Assembly: GCA_016758965.1 (NCBI GenBank)
Contig: JAEPRB010000510.1
Coordinates: 1-16,286, forward strand
Source of the DNA: Circinella minor
Taxonomy: Eukaryota; Mucoromycota; Mucoromycetes; Mucorales; Lichtheimiaceae
Reading direction: 5' to 3'
DNA length: 16,286 nt
In this document: positions 8,792 through 16,286 of the stretch, in pieces
How the letters are laid out: each line of letters opens with the position of its first letter
How positions within the stretch are numbered: position 1 is the first letter of the stretch
The notes under the pieces: generated by a model
Database searches by the model: none
What the model was told of the DNA's origin: nothing
The model's input: only the letters and a program-made list of their open reading frames with translations
Program-made: the position numbers and the translations under genes

Positions 8792-9004
8792 ATGTACAGT
8801 TTTATCAATTACTTGTTCATTTTTACGTTAGTGACCTTTATTACTATTAGTTTGATCAATCCTGTCTCTGGTATTGAAACCATTTCTAAAGAAGAAGGTC
8901 AATCAAAACCATTATCTCCTGAAGAAATATATCAACAATGCTTAGAAACGTGTAATAGTGGAAAAGTCGCTTGTTTTGCACCATGTATCAAACCCGAAAA
9001 ATGA
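8792..9004 (+). CDS. Small secreted cysteine protein with CX3C-X6-CX3C pattern (70 aa)
   Basis: Single exon, 70 aa, start ATG at 8792 with A at -3 region and a TATA box 78 bp upstream; AATAAAAAG about 40 nt after the stop could serve polyadenylation. Residues 1-27 form a clear signal peptide: a hydrophobic core (LFIFTLVTFITISL) ending NPVSG, with likely cleavage before IETIS. The mature 43 residues start acidic and polar and carry four cysteines at 50, 54, 61 and 65, written CLETC and CFAPC, a doubled CX3C arrangement likely to give a disulfide-linked helical hairpin. Short fungal secreted proteins with C-x3-C...C-x3-C units are common, often attached to larger cell-wall proteins; here the unit stands alone. 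The role (effector, wall component or signalling peptide) is unknown. No intron is needed. It stands isolated between two multi-kilobase spacers. Confidence 0.72.
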   Translation: MYSFINYLFIFTLVTFITISLINPVSGIETISKEEGQSKPLSPEEIYQQCLETCNSGKVACFAPCIKPEK

Positions 9005-10580
9005 TTGTATATTGGCTGTTAAATAATTGATAGCAAAAATAATAATAAAAAGAAAAGGGTAAGCTTTTATAATAAGTTACAATTTCTAGTGGTTGCTTAG
9101 TGTATATTTTTGACTTGCTGTATTGATACTTATTTCTGTTTTAGTATATATAAGACCTAGTGATTTAATGACAGGACAAGTTCCTTAAAATGTTTATTAT
9201 TAGGAGCATAATATATAATAAAAATAATTTTTAAACTATCATATTATAGGTTATATAGTAGAAATGCCTGTTGTTGAATATTCTCATGCTTTATGTATAA
9301 CACATATAAATGAGCAGACTGTCATTATATAATGATAGAATAGTTAATTCTTATTTTGGAAAGTTATCATCCTGTTAAAGTAACGTATTTTTGGCAATAC
9401 ATTTCACTGTTTATTATAAATTGAATATTCACAGATATATATTTGTTTATCATTCTCAAAATAAAACATTTTCTTTCTATGTAATTTATTTAGTACTTTG
9501 AATTAAAAATGACGTTTTAACTTATCACTTTTATATATGTGTTTTTGATATTATACATTAACAATATTTATGCTACCTATCATACACTTCACGGGATCCT
9601 CATTGTTAGTTCAAACATTAGAAAATGAATACTGGCACTTGAAAGTTAGTTATTAGAGTTTTTTAAATGGTGGTTTTTACTTGCAAATGATGACGCTTTT
9701 TTCTTACCATTTAGTACTTTTTTTTAACAAAATATGACAACTATATATCACTTTTATAAAAAAAAGTATTTTAATCAGTTCATCTTACATTTTCACAGTT
9801 TTTTTTATCCATCTTCTGGCTTTTTTAATAATGCAAAGCATTACGTACGTTCAATAATAATGATAGTGTAATATTACAGTCTTAACTACATGAAAACTGT
9901 ACTTAACCGAATAAAGATGTTTATAATATACCGAGTGAAGATAGATATACATAAATTGCAATAATAAGGTTAAGCACTTTCTTCGCTTTAAATATGATCG
10001 CATCAAAGCTTATTATTCTTATTCTATTTATAGCTATAACGTCGAGTGTAAAAAAGGAGCTGTAATTACATGACTACGGTAGACTTCCATGTAATAACGT
10101 TAATAAAATATTTTTCTCATGTGCCACCAAGACCTCTAGGTGATTATAAATTGCTTAAATCAAACAAAACGGTGATTGGGGTGGGGGAGTGATTATTAAT
10201 CACAAAATAACACTATATTTGTATTATAGTCAAAACTTTGATCCAAATAAAAATTAGAATAGTTTAATTGATGCAAAACTTAAGTAGAGTAGAGTAACAC
10301 TGGCTTTTAACCAACCAAACAAAATAAAGATTCACAATAAATACTTTATTGTAAATGTGTACCTCAATTGTAATGACTTTGGTTATTTACTGCCAAATTT
10401 TATCTGCCATTATTACTAATGTATGTGTCCCGGTTCGCAAATTATTGACTAATCAGGGCATTTCTTTAATTTTAATACAGCAATGCTATCATCTTATATC
10501 AGTAATTATATAAAAACGGAAATTATATTATTTTTAGATATAACACTTTTGATCGTGAATTGTTATCCTTCGCGAGAAAG

Positions 10581-10594
10581 AAGTAAATTTACTT
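10581..10594. repeat. 14-bp perfect palindrome
   Basis: AAGTAAATTTACTT is its own reverse complement. Possible binding dyad in the spacer; AT-rich, so chance remains possible. Confidence 0.5.
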
Positions 10595-11206
10595 AAAATG
10601 TGAAGCTACTTAATAATCCAGTGCTAGATTTTTTTATTCAACTCCAATGTTTATATTCCAGTTACCCGAGCTTATTTCATTGTTTTGTAAACACCTTAGT
10701 TATCAATAGATTATTATAATTACATGGATGGAATTATTGAAACAAGTACAATGTAAATATCCATTTAAGAAAATCAATAATGGTGGATTTTTTTTTAAAA
10801 AAAATTGAAGTAGAGTTGCTCACAACCCAGTAACATTTTCACATCTAATAAAAAATGGTTGTACAAAATTATGACTTAATTTTACGTGCTTCTACTGCAA
10901 ACAACTATTTCTATAAAGAGATCATTTTAAACGTACTTTGATTTTTTCTCGAATTTTAGCATTTCATCTTGTCAGTTTTATGCAGATCAAGAAGGCCTCG
11001 TAATTAGTAGGATTACCTTTCGGTTATAATTTATTACCCTTCAATTTATTACGCACATTAAGCACAATAAATTTTAGACCAAAGAGAAACTAAATAATAC
11101 TGTAACTGTTTGGTGGTGTAGCTAGTTTAGTACTTTATAAATATGCAAGTGTTACAGAAAATTCAATTATATGCCATGGAATGTAAAATAAATTGAGTGA
11201 TGAGAG

Positions 11207-11225
11207 ACAGAGAATAATTCTCTGT
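11207..11225. repeat. 19-bp near-palindrome (9-bp arms, 1-nt centre)
   Basis: ACAGAGAAT (11207-11215), A, ATTCTCTGT (11217-11225). The arms match exactly. The 1-nt centre favours a dimeric DNA-binding site over an RNA hairpin. Confidence 0.6.
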
Positions 11226-11682
11226 TAAATTGAAATAAAAATGCATATAACAGAATACAACAGCAGTATCATCATTACTTGATGCACGCTGTTTAGACTG
11301 AAAACAGTTTTTAAACAAACAAAACCGGGTAAATTCACGGCACGAAAAATTATATCAGACATTACAAAAAAGGTTTACACAAAAAGTTGTACAATCACAA
11401 ACAAAACCATATCTATTTACTATAATAGAATTTTAAATTTTTGTAATACTTACGAAACGTGATAACTTTACAAATAAATTTTTATAATAACAATATAATA
11501 CTTCACTTATATATAATACATATTTATATATATACAATTTAAAACAGGGGGGGGTAGAATGTGTTGCTTTTACATCAAAGCTGCTACGTGATAAGACAAA
11601 AATTAAAAAAGAACACAGAAATGACATTGAACAGAATCCAGCTGTACAAATATCTATACATACAAGGTAAATTATGTGTACT

Positions 11683-11707
11683 GGGGTTGGGGTTGGGACT
11701 TCGCGGG
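11683..11707 (+). repeat. Telomere-like G-rich tract / G-quadruplex motif
   Basis: Four G-runs (GGGG, GGGG, GGG, GGG) with loops TT, TT and ACTTCGC match the usual G3+N1-7 quadruplex rule. The first part reads GGGGTTGGGGTTGGG, 2.5 units of a TTGGGG-type repeat. It lies about 130-150 bp beyond the stop codon of the minus-strand F-box gene, so the mRNA would carry the C-rich strand. Confidence 0.65.
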
Positions 11708-11835
11708 TAATAATAATAATTTTTTCTTTTCCTTTCGTCTGCTACTATAAACAACAGGTATAAATAGTTTTTTTTTTTTGGGGGGGGGATGGAAGTGGGA
11801 GTGGAGGGAGATGAGGCTTATAGACAAACGCTACC

Positions 11836-13871
11836 TTAGCAACCGGAGTAATATCTTTTTTCATCCAAAATATCTTGAACATAGTTTACAGTATCCCAGG
11901 TGACCTGCTTGCATTGAAAAAGGTCCAGATCCTCTAAATTTGAAGAGCTTGATAATACTGATTGATTCACAAGATTACATATTGATTTATCCGTAAGATA
12001 ATCACATTGAGATAACTTAATTTTTTTCAGTCCTGGAACATTTGCCAATTCCATAACAACATCATCCGTCAATCCATGTACTGTATTAAATCCAAGATAA
12101 TTTAATGGAGACGTATCACGTTTTCGGTTGGCTAATTGTTTTGCAAATTGAATCAACGTTTCCGTATAAAATAAGCATTGTTCCAGTTTGATTGCTTGTA
12201 ATGACGGGAGTTCCAGTATAAGAGGTAAAATTATTTCCCCATAAGCAGGTACTTTTGCAAGTCGAAGCCTTGTGATTCTGTGTGACGACGAAGATAATTT
12301 GTTGCTTCTTGTATTATTTCTCAAAGCAATGATAAGAGCTGCTATATCGTCTTCTTTATCAGCCAGGTTATATGTTGCATGGATATGCCACAATCGTGGG
12401 TATGATATCGATGTCAATGCTGTTGGCGTTGTTGGCGTACTATGATCACTGTCACTGACATCTTCGTGACTGATAAGAGTTGCATCAAGTTCGGCACATT
12501 CAGTCCAGCCATCACTTCCATAGAGATTCAGCAAGTTCCCACGAAAGTTCTGGATTAGATGACCTGCATCAAAACCATCATAATCGTGGTACACAGTTAG
12601 TTTTTCAAGCACGTTTTTCTCCTGTGAGAGAACAACTTTGATGATATTCCAAGAGCTGACATCTGTACAATGTAATGAAAGCGCTCGTAAAAAGCTTTGT
12701 TGTTCTGATGGTGATATATGTATTTCGTTGTCTTGTTCGTAATCGTCGTCATCCCAATAATCCAAATCAGGTTCACAGCTTTCAGCAATGCTATCAATAC
12801 TAAGGTAACGTAATTGTGACGAGTTCTCACCACCTGGGTTAAAAACGAGATCCATAACTCCGGCGAAGCAGCCAAGTTGAAGGTACCGTAGCTTTGGGCA
12901 AGCAAGTAACAAAGGATGGATATCTTCTTGCGTTAAAAAGGAACCAGTTGTCCAATTCAAATGGGTAAGTTCTAAGTTGTTGTTTCTTGGTAACACGGGC
13001 GGATCGTCAAGTAGAGCCATGTGACTATGTGGTAAGGAAACACTGAGACGTTTTAAATTTGGACAAACGCTTAATATTGCTAAATAATGGGGAGGTGAAT
13101 ACAAATGGTCTTGATCGGCGTATAAGATCAATTCTGTTAATGATCCATTTAAATATTGTAAAGCATCAAGGATATTCATATCATCACACAGACAGTTCTC
13201 CCAGACTTGGTTTCACATAAAAGAAAAGGCAAAATGTAATATATTGTATAATAATTAATAAACCATAAAATAAAATAAAAACCCAGCTCAACAAAAAAAA
13301 AAAGCTATTCTCAGAATTATATATTTGAAAGAAATTATTACTTACTGAGGGTTTTCACATTACTCATACATCCGTAAAACATCATATTAAGACTACCACG
13401 AATAATTTTTTGTCTACAGTTATAAATCATATATTTTTGAATGTGCTCACCAATCCGTGTTAACATAGGAATGAACGGATATTGATCGTCAGTTATCGTA
13501 ATTTCATGCCATAAACTTGGTGTATTTAAAATACGCGTGTGCCACTCACGGCTCACATTGATGCATTCCAGAAGATCTCTTAGTGTAAGTTTTTCAAGGA
13601 TCACTGATGCCATTTCGTATGGCAAAAGAGTAATAAAATCAATGCGTTTCGCTGCTAGTTTTATCACGTCATCAAATATTTGGTAATATGGTGTAATTTC
13701 TCTTGTTGTCATGGTTACCATTGTTGCTACTGGGTGCCATTGCTGGTTGTAATGTGCAAGGTAATGAGATTGTTGTTGACGAAGTGTTGAAGTCATCTCT
13801 GAATGACATTCTTGATCGACTTCTTTGTTAAGTGTCATTTGAGACATAATGTCGTCCAATGTTTGTGTCAT
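11836..13871 (-). CDS. F-box/leucine-rich-repeat protein (SCF ubiquitin ligase adaptor), complete, two exons
   Basis: Exons 13871-13346 and 13205-11836 join in phase 1 across a 140-nt intron (GTAAGT donor, ACCAAG acceptor), giving 631 aa. The start is the ATG at 13871 (CAAATGACA, A at -3); the frame is open two codons further up, but that codon is TTG. Residues 79-125 form the F-box: LPYEMASVILEKL, RDLLECINVSREW, then LWHEI. Residues about 150-631 are irregular leucine-rich repeats, for example LTHLNW, LRYLQLGC, LRYLSI, LTRLRL-like RITRLRLAKV, LKKIKLSQCDYLTD (568 on) and LEDLDLFQCKQVT (599 on), ending in GC. An acidic insert lies at about 320-336 (DYWDDDDYEQD). By family, the F-box binds Skp1 and the LRRs choose substrates for ubiquitination by SCF; Grr1 and Amn1 are distant analogues. 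The substrate cannot be inferred. Such genes are numerous in Mucorales. Confidence 0.92.
13206..13345 (-). other. Intron of the F-box/LRR gene
   Basis: 140 nt, donor GTAAGT read from 13345, T-rich internal sequence, acceptor AACCAAG ending at 13206. The join gives NVKTLIWENC, which continues a leucine-rich repeat; unspliced, the frame ends two codons later. Confidence 0.82.
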
Positions 13872-14834
13872 TTGCAAGTGAAAGAAGATATGTTTTATTT
13901 AAGCCTGTTTAATAAAAATAAAAACCCCACAGAGCCTTGATGTCTTTTTATGAGTACCGAAATAAAGAGAGAGAGAGAGAGAGAAGGAGAGAAAGAAAAG
14001 AATAGCAGCGTATCGGTTTGTTTTATTTTTTCGTGCAATATTAAATATGCTTTATCATTGTTTGGGGGAGGGTTACAGATTATCGTTATTGTAATGAGTA
14101 AGAAAGATATTGTGCATGGAAGAATTATAATAGAGTTGGAAGGGGGGCTGTGCGTATGACAAAAAAGTGTGTAACTGTTCTAAAGTTTGCGGGGGTGAAT
14201 GCGCTTACCGTTAGCAGTGGCATTGTGCACAAAACAGCGACTTAGCGTATAATACCAAATTTAAAGCTACAACATCCATTCAGTTTCTATATATAGCTTG
14301 TAAACCATATGATATATTCCCCGTTAGCCATTGGTACTTTAAATCTGCTATATTCTTCATGTAGCTATAAAGGTTTCTTTTTGATAGTTTGCTGTAAAGA
14401 GCCGTCATATATTTGCGTTAAGCTTCAAGATGTAGTACAATAGAATACACGTGAACATACATGGACAGCGTCAAACCTGTCATATTTCTGGACAAAAGTG
14501 TAAGATATTGAGAAGTTAAAATACTCGATGGGAGTTTTTTTTCATTATCATGATTCTTCAAAGGTTGGAAAGTAAAGCGGACTTCTATATAACTTCATTG
14601 CTTACTTTTAAAGTTTATACACCAAGGAAAAATTTATTTCCCTTTTTCAATTCAAGCACCACAACTTAAAGTTCTATTAGCGTAAATTTGTGCAGATCAT
14701 TCAAATTGATTGTTTTACTTTACAGGATTTTTTTATTAATGACTGGCAGGGCTATTATTTTCACATTGGCGCATAGAAACTTATGTCTATAAGTTACAAC
14801 TTCAAATTTCTACTCATGCTTATTCAAAAATGCT
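13872..14834. other. Spacer upstream of the F-box gene
   Basis: Contains a GA microsatellite (13966-13984) and several plus-strand G-runs (GGGGGAGGG near 14061-14070, GGGGGG near 14142, GGGGG near 14191). A plus-strand open frame at 13950-14159 is largely a translation of the GA tract and is not taken as a gene. A 13-codon open start at about 14461 (MDSVKPVIFLDKS) ends at a GTAAGA donor-like site, but no matching second exon was found. No TATA box is obvious for the F-box gene. Confidence 0.5.
13966..13984. repeat. GA dinucleotide microsatellite
   Basis: Nine to ten AG/GA units, then an imperfect purine-rich continuation to about 14000. It lies about 95 bp upstream of the F-box start codon, where purine/pyrimidine tracts can influence promoter openness; that role is inference. 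Confidence 0.85.
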
Positions 14835-15269
14835 TTATTTATTCAATTCTTTTTCCTCAGGAATATCACTATCGATTGCTATCATCATTGTTACCAGTAA
14901 CACAAGATCTTTATAGCTCTTGTTTTTTTTAGGAGGTCCAGTTTCGGCAAAGTCTCTGTACAAAGGTCATATATTTTGAAACTACTCAGTATCTGTAAAA
15001 AAGCAACATCTTGTTAGTCATTCACGAATTTATTAAATACAAACATCTTCTCATAAACTTACCATTGAGATCGTCATCAATCAATGATAGCATGATTGAT
15101 GTTGTAGTATCGCTCTCTTGTAGTGAAAGCTAATCTGTAGTACCTTTAACTGATGAGATAATTAGATGTATTACAGGCAGTAATATATGATAATGGACAG
15201 AGATACTTTTTTCTTGTACAGTGTTCGTGATGATGCTTGTGCAAAATAAGCTTTTGTAGATTCAATCAT
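14835..15269 (-). pseudogene. Candidate spliced small gene or decayed gene copy (82 aa if intact)
   Basis: Three exons can be joined in frame: 15269-15207, 15129-15063 and 14953-14835. Donors are GTATCT at 15206 and a consensus GTAAGT at 15062; the second intron also has a GACTAAC branch site. The product would start MIESTKAYFAQ, contain SIMLSLIDDDLN and end with FAETGPPKKNKSYKD, a hydrophobic LVLLVTMMIAI segment and EEKELNK, with AATAAA over the stop. The exon codons look coding. Problem: at both introns the best acceptor (CTACAG, TTTTTTACAG) leads to an early stop, and only weaker downstream AGs (GATTAG, CAGAG) keep the long frame. With the TTACAG acceptor at 14993 the same frame holds TAG and TGA before the GPPKK part. 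So it is either alternatively spliced, or a gene whose reading frame has decayed. No family is recognised. Confidence 0.3.
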
Positions 15270-15873
15270 AATAGTGCATGGTACCTGCTTAAAAACATTG
15301 TGAAAGTGCAAGGTATTTATATTTTTCGAATCTCATTTGCCTTAACTGTTATTACCGCCCAAATAAATCACGTTCCCACTGGTTATACTATTATTAGTAT
15401 CTGTCAAGCAACCAATCTATGATACAAGTTTCTAATACTACAGTCAGACCCCAATATTTGCATCTTCGAGAATTGCATTCTCTACATTTTTACAAAACTA
15501 ACGGCACCTCCACAGCGATCTTGTGCATAATTGACCCTGTTTAGTTCTCCAGAACATGCAGAAAGCGGGTTCTGAGTGTAGTAATTACCACAAAAAAAAA
15601 GGAATCTTAACTAAAATAATCACAACCAAACCCCGTATTACTCAACAACAATAACTCTATAGAATTGTTCCTTTTTGGTATTCATGGTGCTGAGAAAAAC
15701 ATTTAATTATGACAAAGAAAGTTGGTGATGGATGCTGTTTATCATTAGTCGATCACATGAAATAAAAAAAATATCATTCCAATTGAATTTTTTTCATCTA
15801 AATGGGATAGTATAGTATGTTTATGTAAGATGTAGTAAAAATGATTTTTGATTTTGTGTGTATATAATATATA
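15270..15873. other. Spacer with a TIR-like fragment
   Basis: A TA-flanked CAGTCAGACCCC terminus at 15441 is described separately. The plus-strand open frame at 15237-15422 begins at a non-ATG codon and resembles no protein. A 18-codon ORF at about 15710 (MTKKVGDGCC) is too short to judge. Nothing else is supported. Confidence 0.5.
15441..15541. mobile_element. TIR-like fragment of a pogo/Fot-type DNA transposon
   Basis: Starts CAGTCAGACCCC directly after TA (15439-15440), the usual terminus and target site of pogo-superfamily elements. A subterminal TTGCAT is repeated at 15458 and 15473, 15 bp apart, in a hairpin-capable context (GAGAATTGCATTCTC, 15468-15482). The opposite end (a GGGGTCTGACTG-TA-like terminus) is not found downstream, so this would be a truncated or strongly diverged copy. 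The right border given is only where the likeness fades. Family assignment is by analogy. Confidence 0.35.
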
Positions 15874-16010
15874 CAGTCACCGCTTGATATAACGATATTT
15901 GATATAACGATATAGTTTTAGGGTCCAAGACATTAAGCAGGAAATATCGATAATTTTTTATAATGATATCCGATAAGGTTTTAGCAAAAATATCGTTATA
16001 TCGAGCGGAC
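15874..16010. mobile_element. MITE of pogo/Tigger type (about 137 bp, non-coding)
   Basis: The left end reads TA then CAGTCACCGCTTGATATAACG; the right end, in reverse complement, reads GTCCGCTCGATATAACG from 16010. The two match over about 25 bp with one substitution and a 2-bp gap, so these are terminal inverted repeats. TTGATATAACGATAT is repeated head to tail at 15884-15898 and 15899-15913. GATATAACG-type termini starting CAGT at a TA target are typical of Tc1/mariner-pogo (Tigger-like) elements and their MITEs. There is no room for a transposase, so it depends on one elsewhere. The outer right end has lost bases (expected GCGGTGACTG-TA, seen GCGGACAAAT), so the copy is old or its right end eroded. 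Confidence 0.65.
15884..15913. repeat. Exact 15-bp tandem duplication inside the MITE
   Basis: TTGATATAACGATAT at 15884-15898 and 15899-15913, identical. The related sequence recurs inverted near 15986-16005. Likely transposase-binding subterminal repeats. Confidence 0.8.
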
Positions 16011-16286
16011 AAATATTTATATTTTAAAAAAGGAAATAATGCTGATCGCTGGATAATTATATATATAATTATGTACAAATGTCAGTAAAAATGTGTGGGT
16101 AATGATGGTATGTATATAATACTAATTATCTTTGTCGTTGCAGTTATATAGGTAGCTATCACCACGGCAAAACCATCCATTATAATTGATGAACATCTAT
16201 GAAGGTCCATGAATGATAGTGTAATGAAAGTCTATGAAAGCTTGCATTTCATAGTTCTTCATAAACCTAGAATAATCACAGATCGT
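16011..16286. other. Right-hand flank with an intron-like signal and inverted repeat
   Basis: AT-rich DNA to the window end. A GTATGT...ACTAAT...TTGCAG series at 16108-16143 looks like a 36-nt intron, but the flanking frames do not code convincingly. TATGAA-type motifs recur between 16195 and 16254, including a perfect inverted repeat at 16232-16254. Confidence 0.45.
16232..16254. repeat. Perfect 8-bp inverted repeat, 7-nt spacer
   Basis: CTATGAAA (16232-16239) and TTTCATAG (16247-16254) around GCTTGCA. Further CTATGAAGG and CATGAATG motifs just upstream suggest a small repeat family or a decayed element end. Confidence 0.55.

Larger units (their letters stand above)
9005..11835. other. Long AT-rich spacer, no firm gene
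   Basis: About 2.8 kb. Seen here: a 23-codon ORF at 9994-10065 that begins like a signal peptide (MIASKLIILILFIA, ending at a possible GTAAAA donor at 10048); a 52-codon ORF at 10355-10513 with a hydrophobic start; a 14-bp palindrome at 10581-10594; a 19-bp near-palindrome at 11207-11225; and G-runs at 10177-10189, 11547-11554, 11683-11707 and 11780-11789. The last 200 bp are the 3' flank of the F-box gene. An open frame at 11433-11627 on the minus strand is low-complexity and not supported. Confidence 0.55.

Noticed and set aside
10432..10442. GGTTCGCAAAT as a tRNA B-box
   Set aside because: Lacks the trailing CC, and no A-box, acceptor stem or anticodon arm could be drawn around it.
10355..10513. 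52-codon ORF with a hydrophobic N-terminus
   Set aside because: Possible secreted peptide, but hydrophobic runs are expected by chance in AT-rich DNA and no TATA or polyadenylation context stands out.
13950..14159. 69-codon plus-strand ORF
   Set aside because: Its first part is a translation of the GA microsatellite and the rest is irregular; it lies in the F-box promoter region.
15821..16078. 85-codon minus-strand open frame
   Set aside because: It runs through the MITE; the reading is a by-product of its TATAACGATAT repeats.
16108..16143. Intron-like GTATGT...ACTAAT...TTGCAG
   Set aside because: All signals are present, but 36 nt is very short and the flanking sequence has stops in all useful frames.

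Overview
The window looks like AT-rich nuclear DNA from an early-diverging fungus, most probably a Mucorales-type Mucoromycota. The grounds are short phase-consistent introns (about 80-140 nt, GTAAGT/GTATGT-like donors), an F-box/LRR protein and an FAD monooxygenase of the kind common in that group, and long AT-rich spacers with homopolymer tracts. There are no bacterial-type operons or Shine-Dalgarno sites. The lineage is inferred from style, not from a marker gene.

Layout. 1-710 (+): the 3' end of a BRCT-domain gene, reconstructed here as three exons. 1676-2449 (-): an unrecognised three-exon acidic, disordered protein, possibly derived from a transposable element, followed downstream by a compositionally biased two-strand open region (992-1423). 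3529-4850 (-): a complete two-exon FAD-dependent monooxygenase of 409 aa. 4851-8791: mostly non-coding, but holding a candidate two-exon cysteine-containing microprotein gene (5940-6199) and a cluster of perfect inverted repeats (6.4-6.8 kb). 8792-9004 (+): a small secreted protein with a CX3C-CX3C pattern. 9005-11835: AT-rich spacer with palindromes and a telomere-like G-quadruplex motif. 11836-13871 (-): a complete two-exon F-box/LRR protein of 631 aa. 13872-16286: spacer holding a possible spliced small gene or pseudogene on the minus strand (14835-15269), a pogo/Tigger-like MITE (about 15874-16010) and a second TIR-like fragment (15441 on).

The genes do not form an obvious pathway. Two are housekeeping or regulatory in type (BRCT protein, probably DNA damage or replication; F-box/LRR, substrate-selecting subunit of an SCF ubiquitin ligase), one is metabolic (FAD monooxygenase), and one or more encode short peptides. 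No biosynthetic cluster, CRISPR array, rRNA, or tRNA was recognised. The most novel-looking items are the small-protein candidates hidden by splicing and the two different TA-flanked CAGTCA termini with the same 15-bp subterminal repeat period. All splice models come from reading the sequence by eye and need transcript support.
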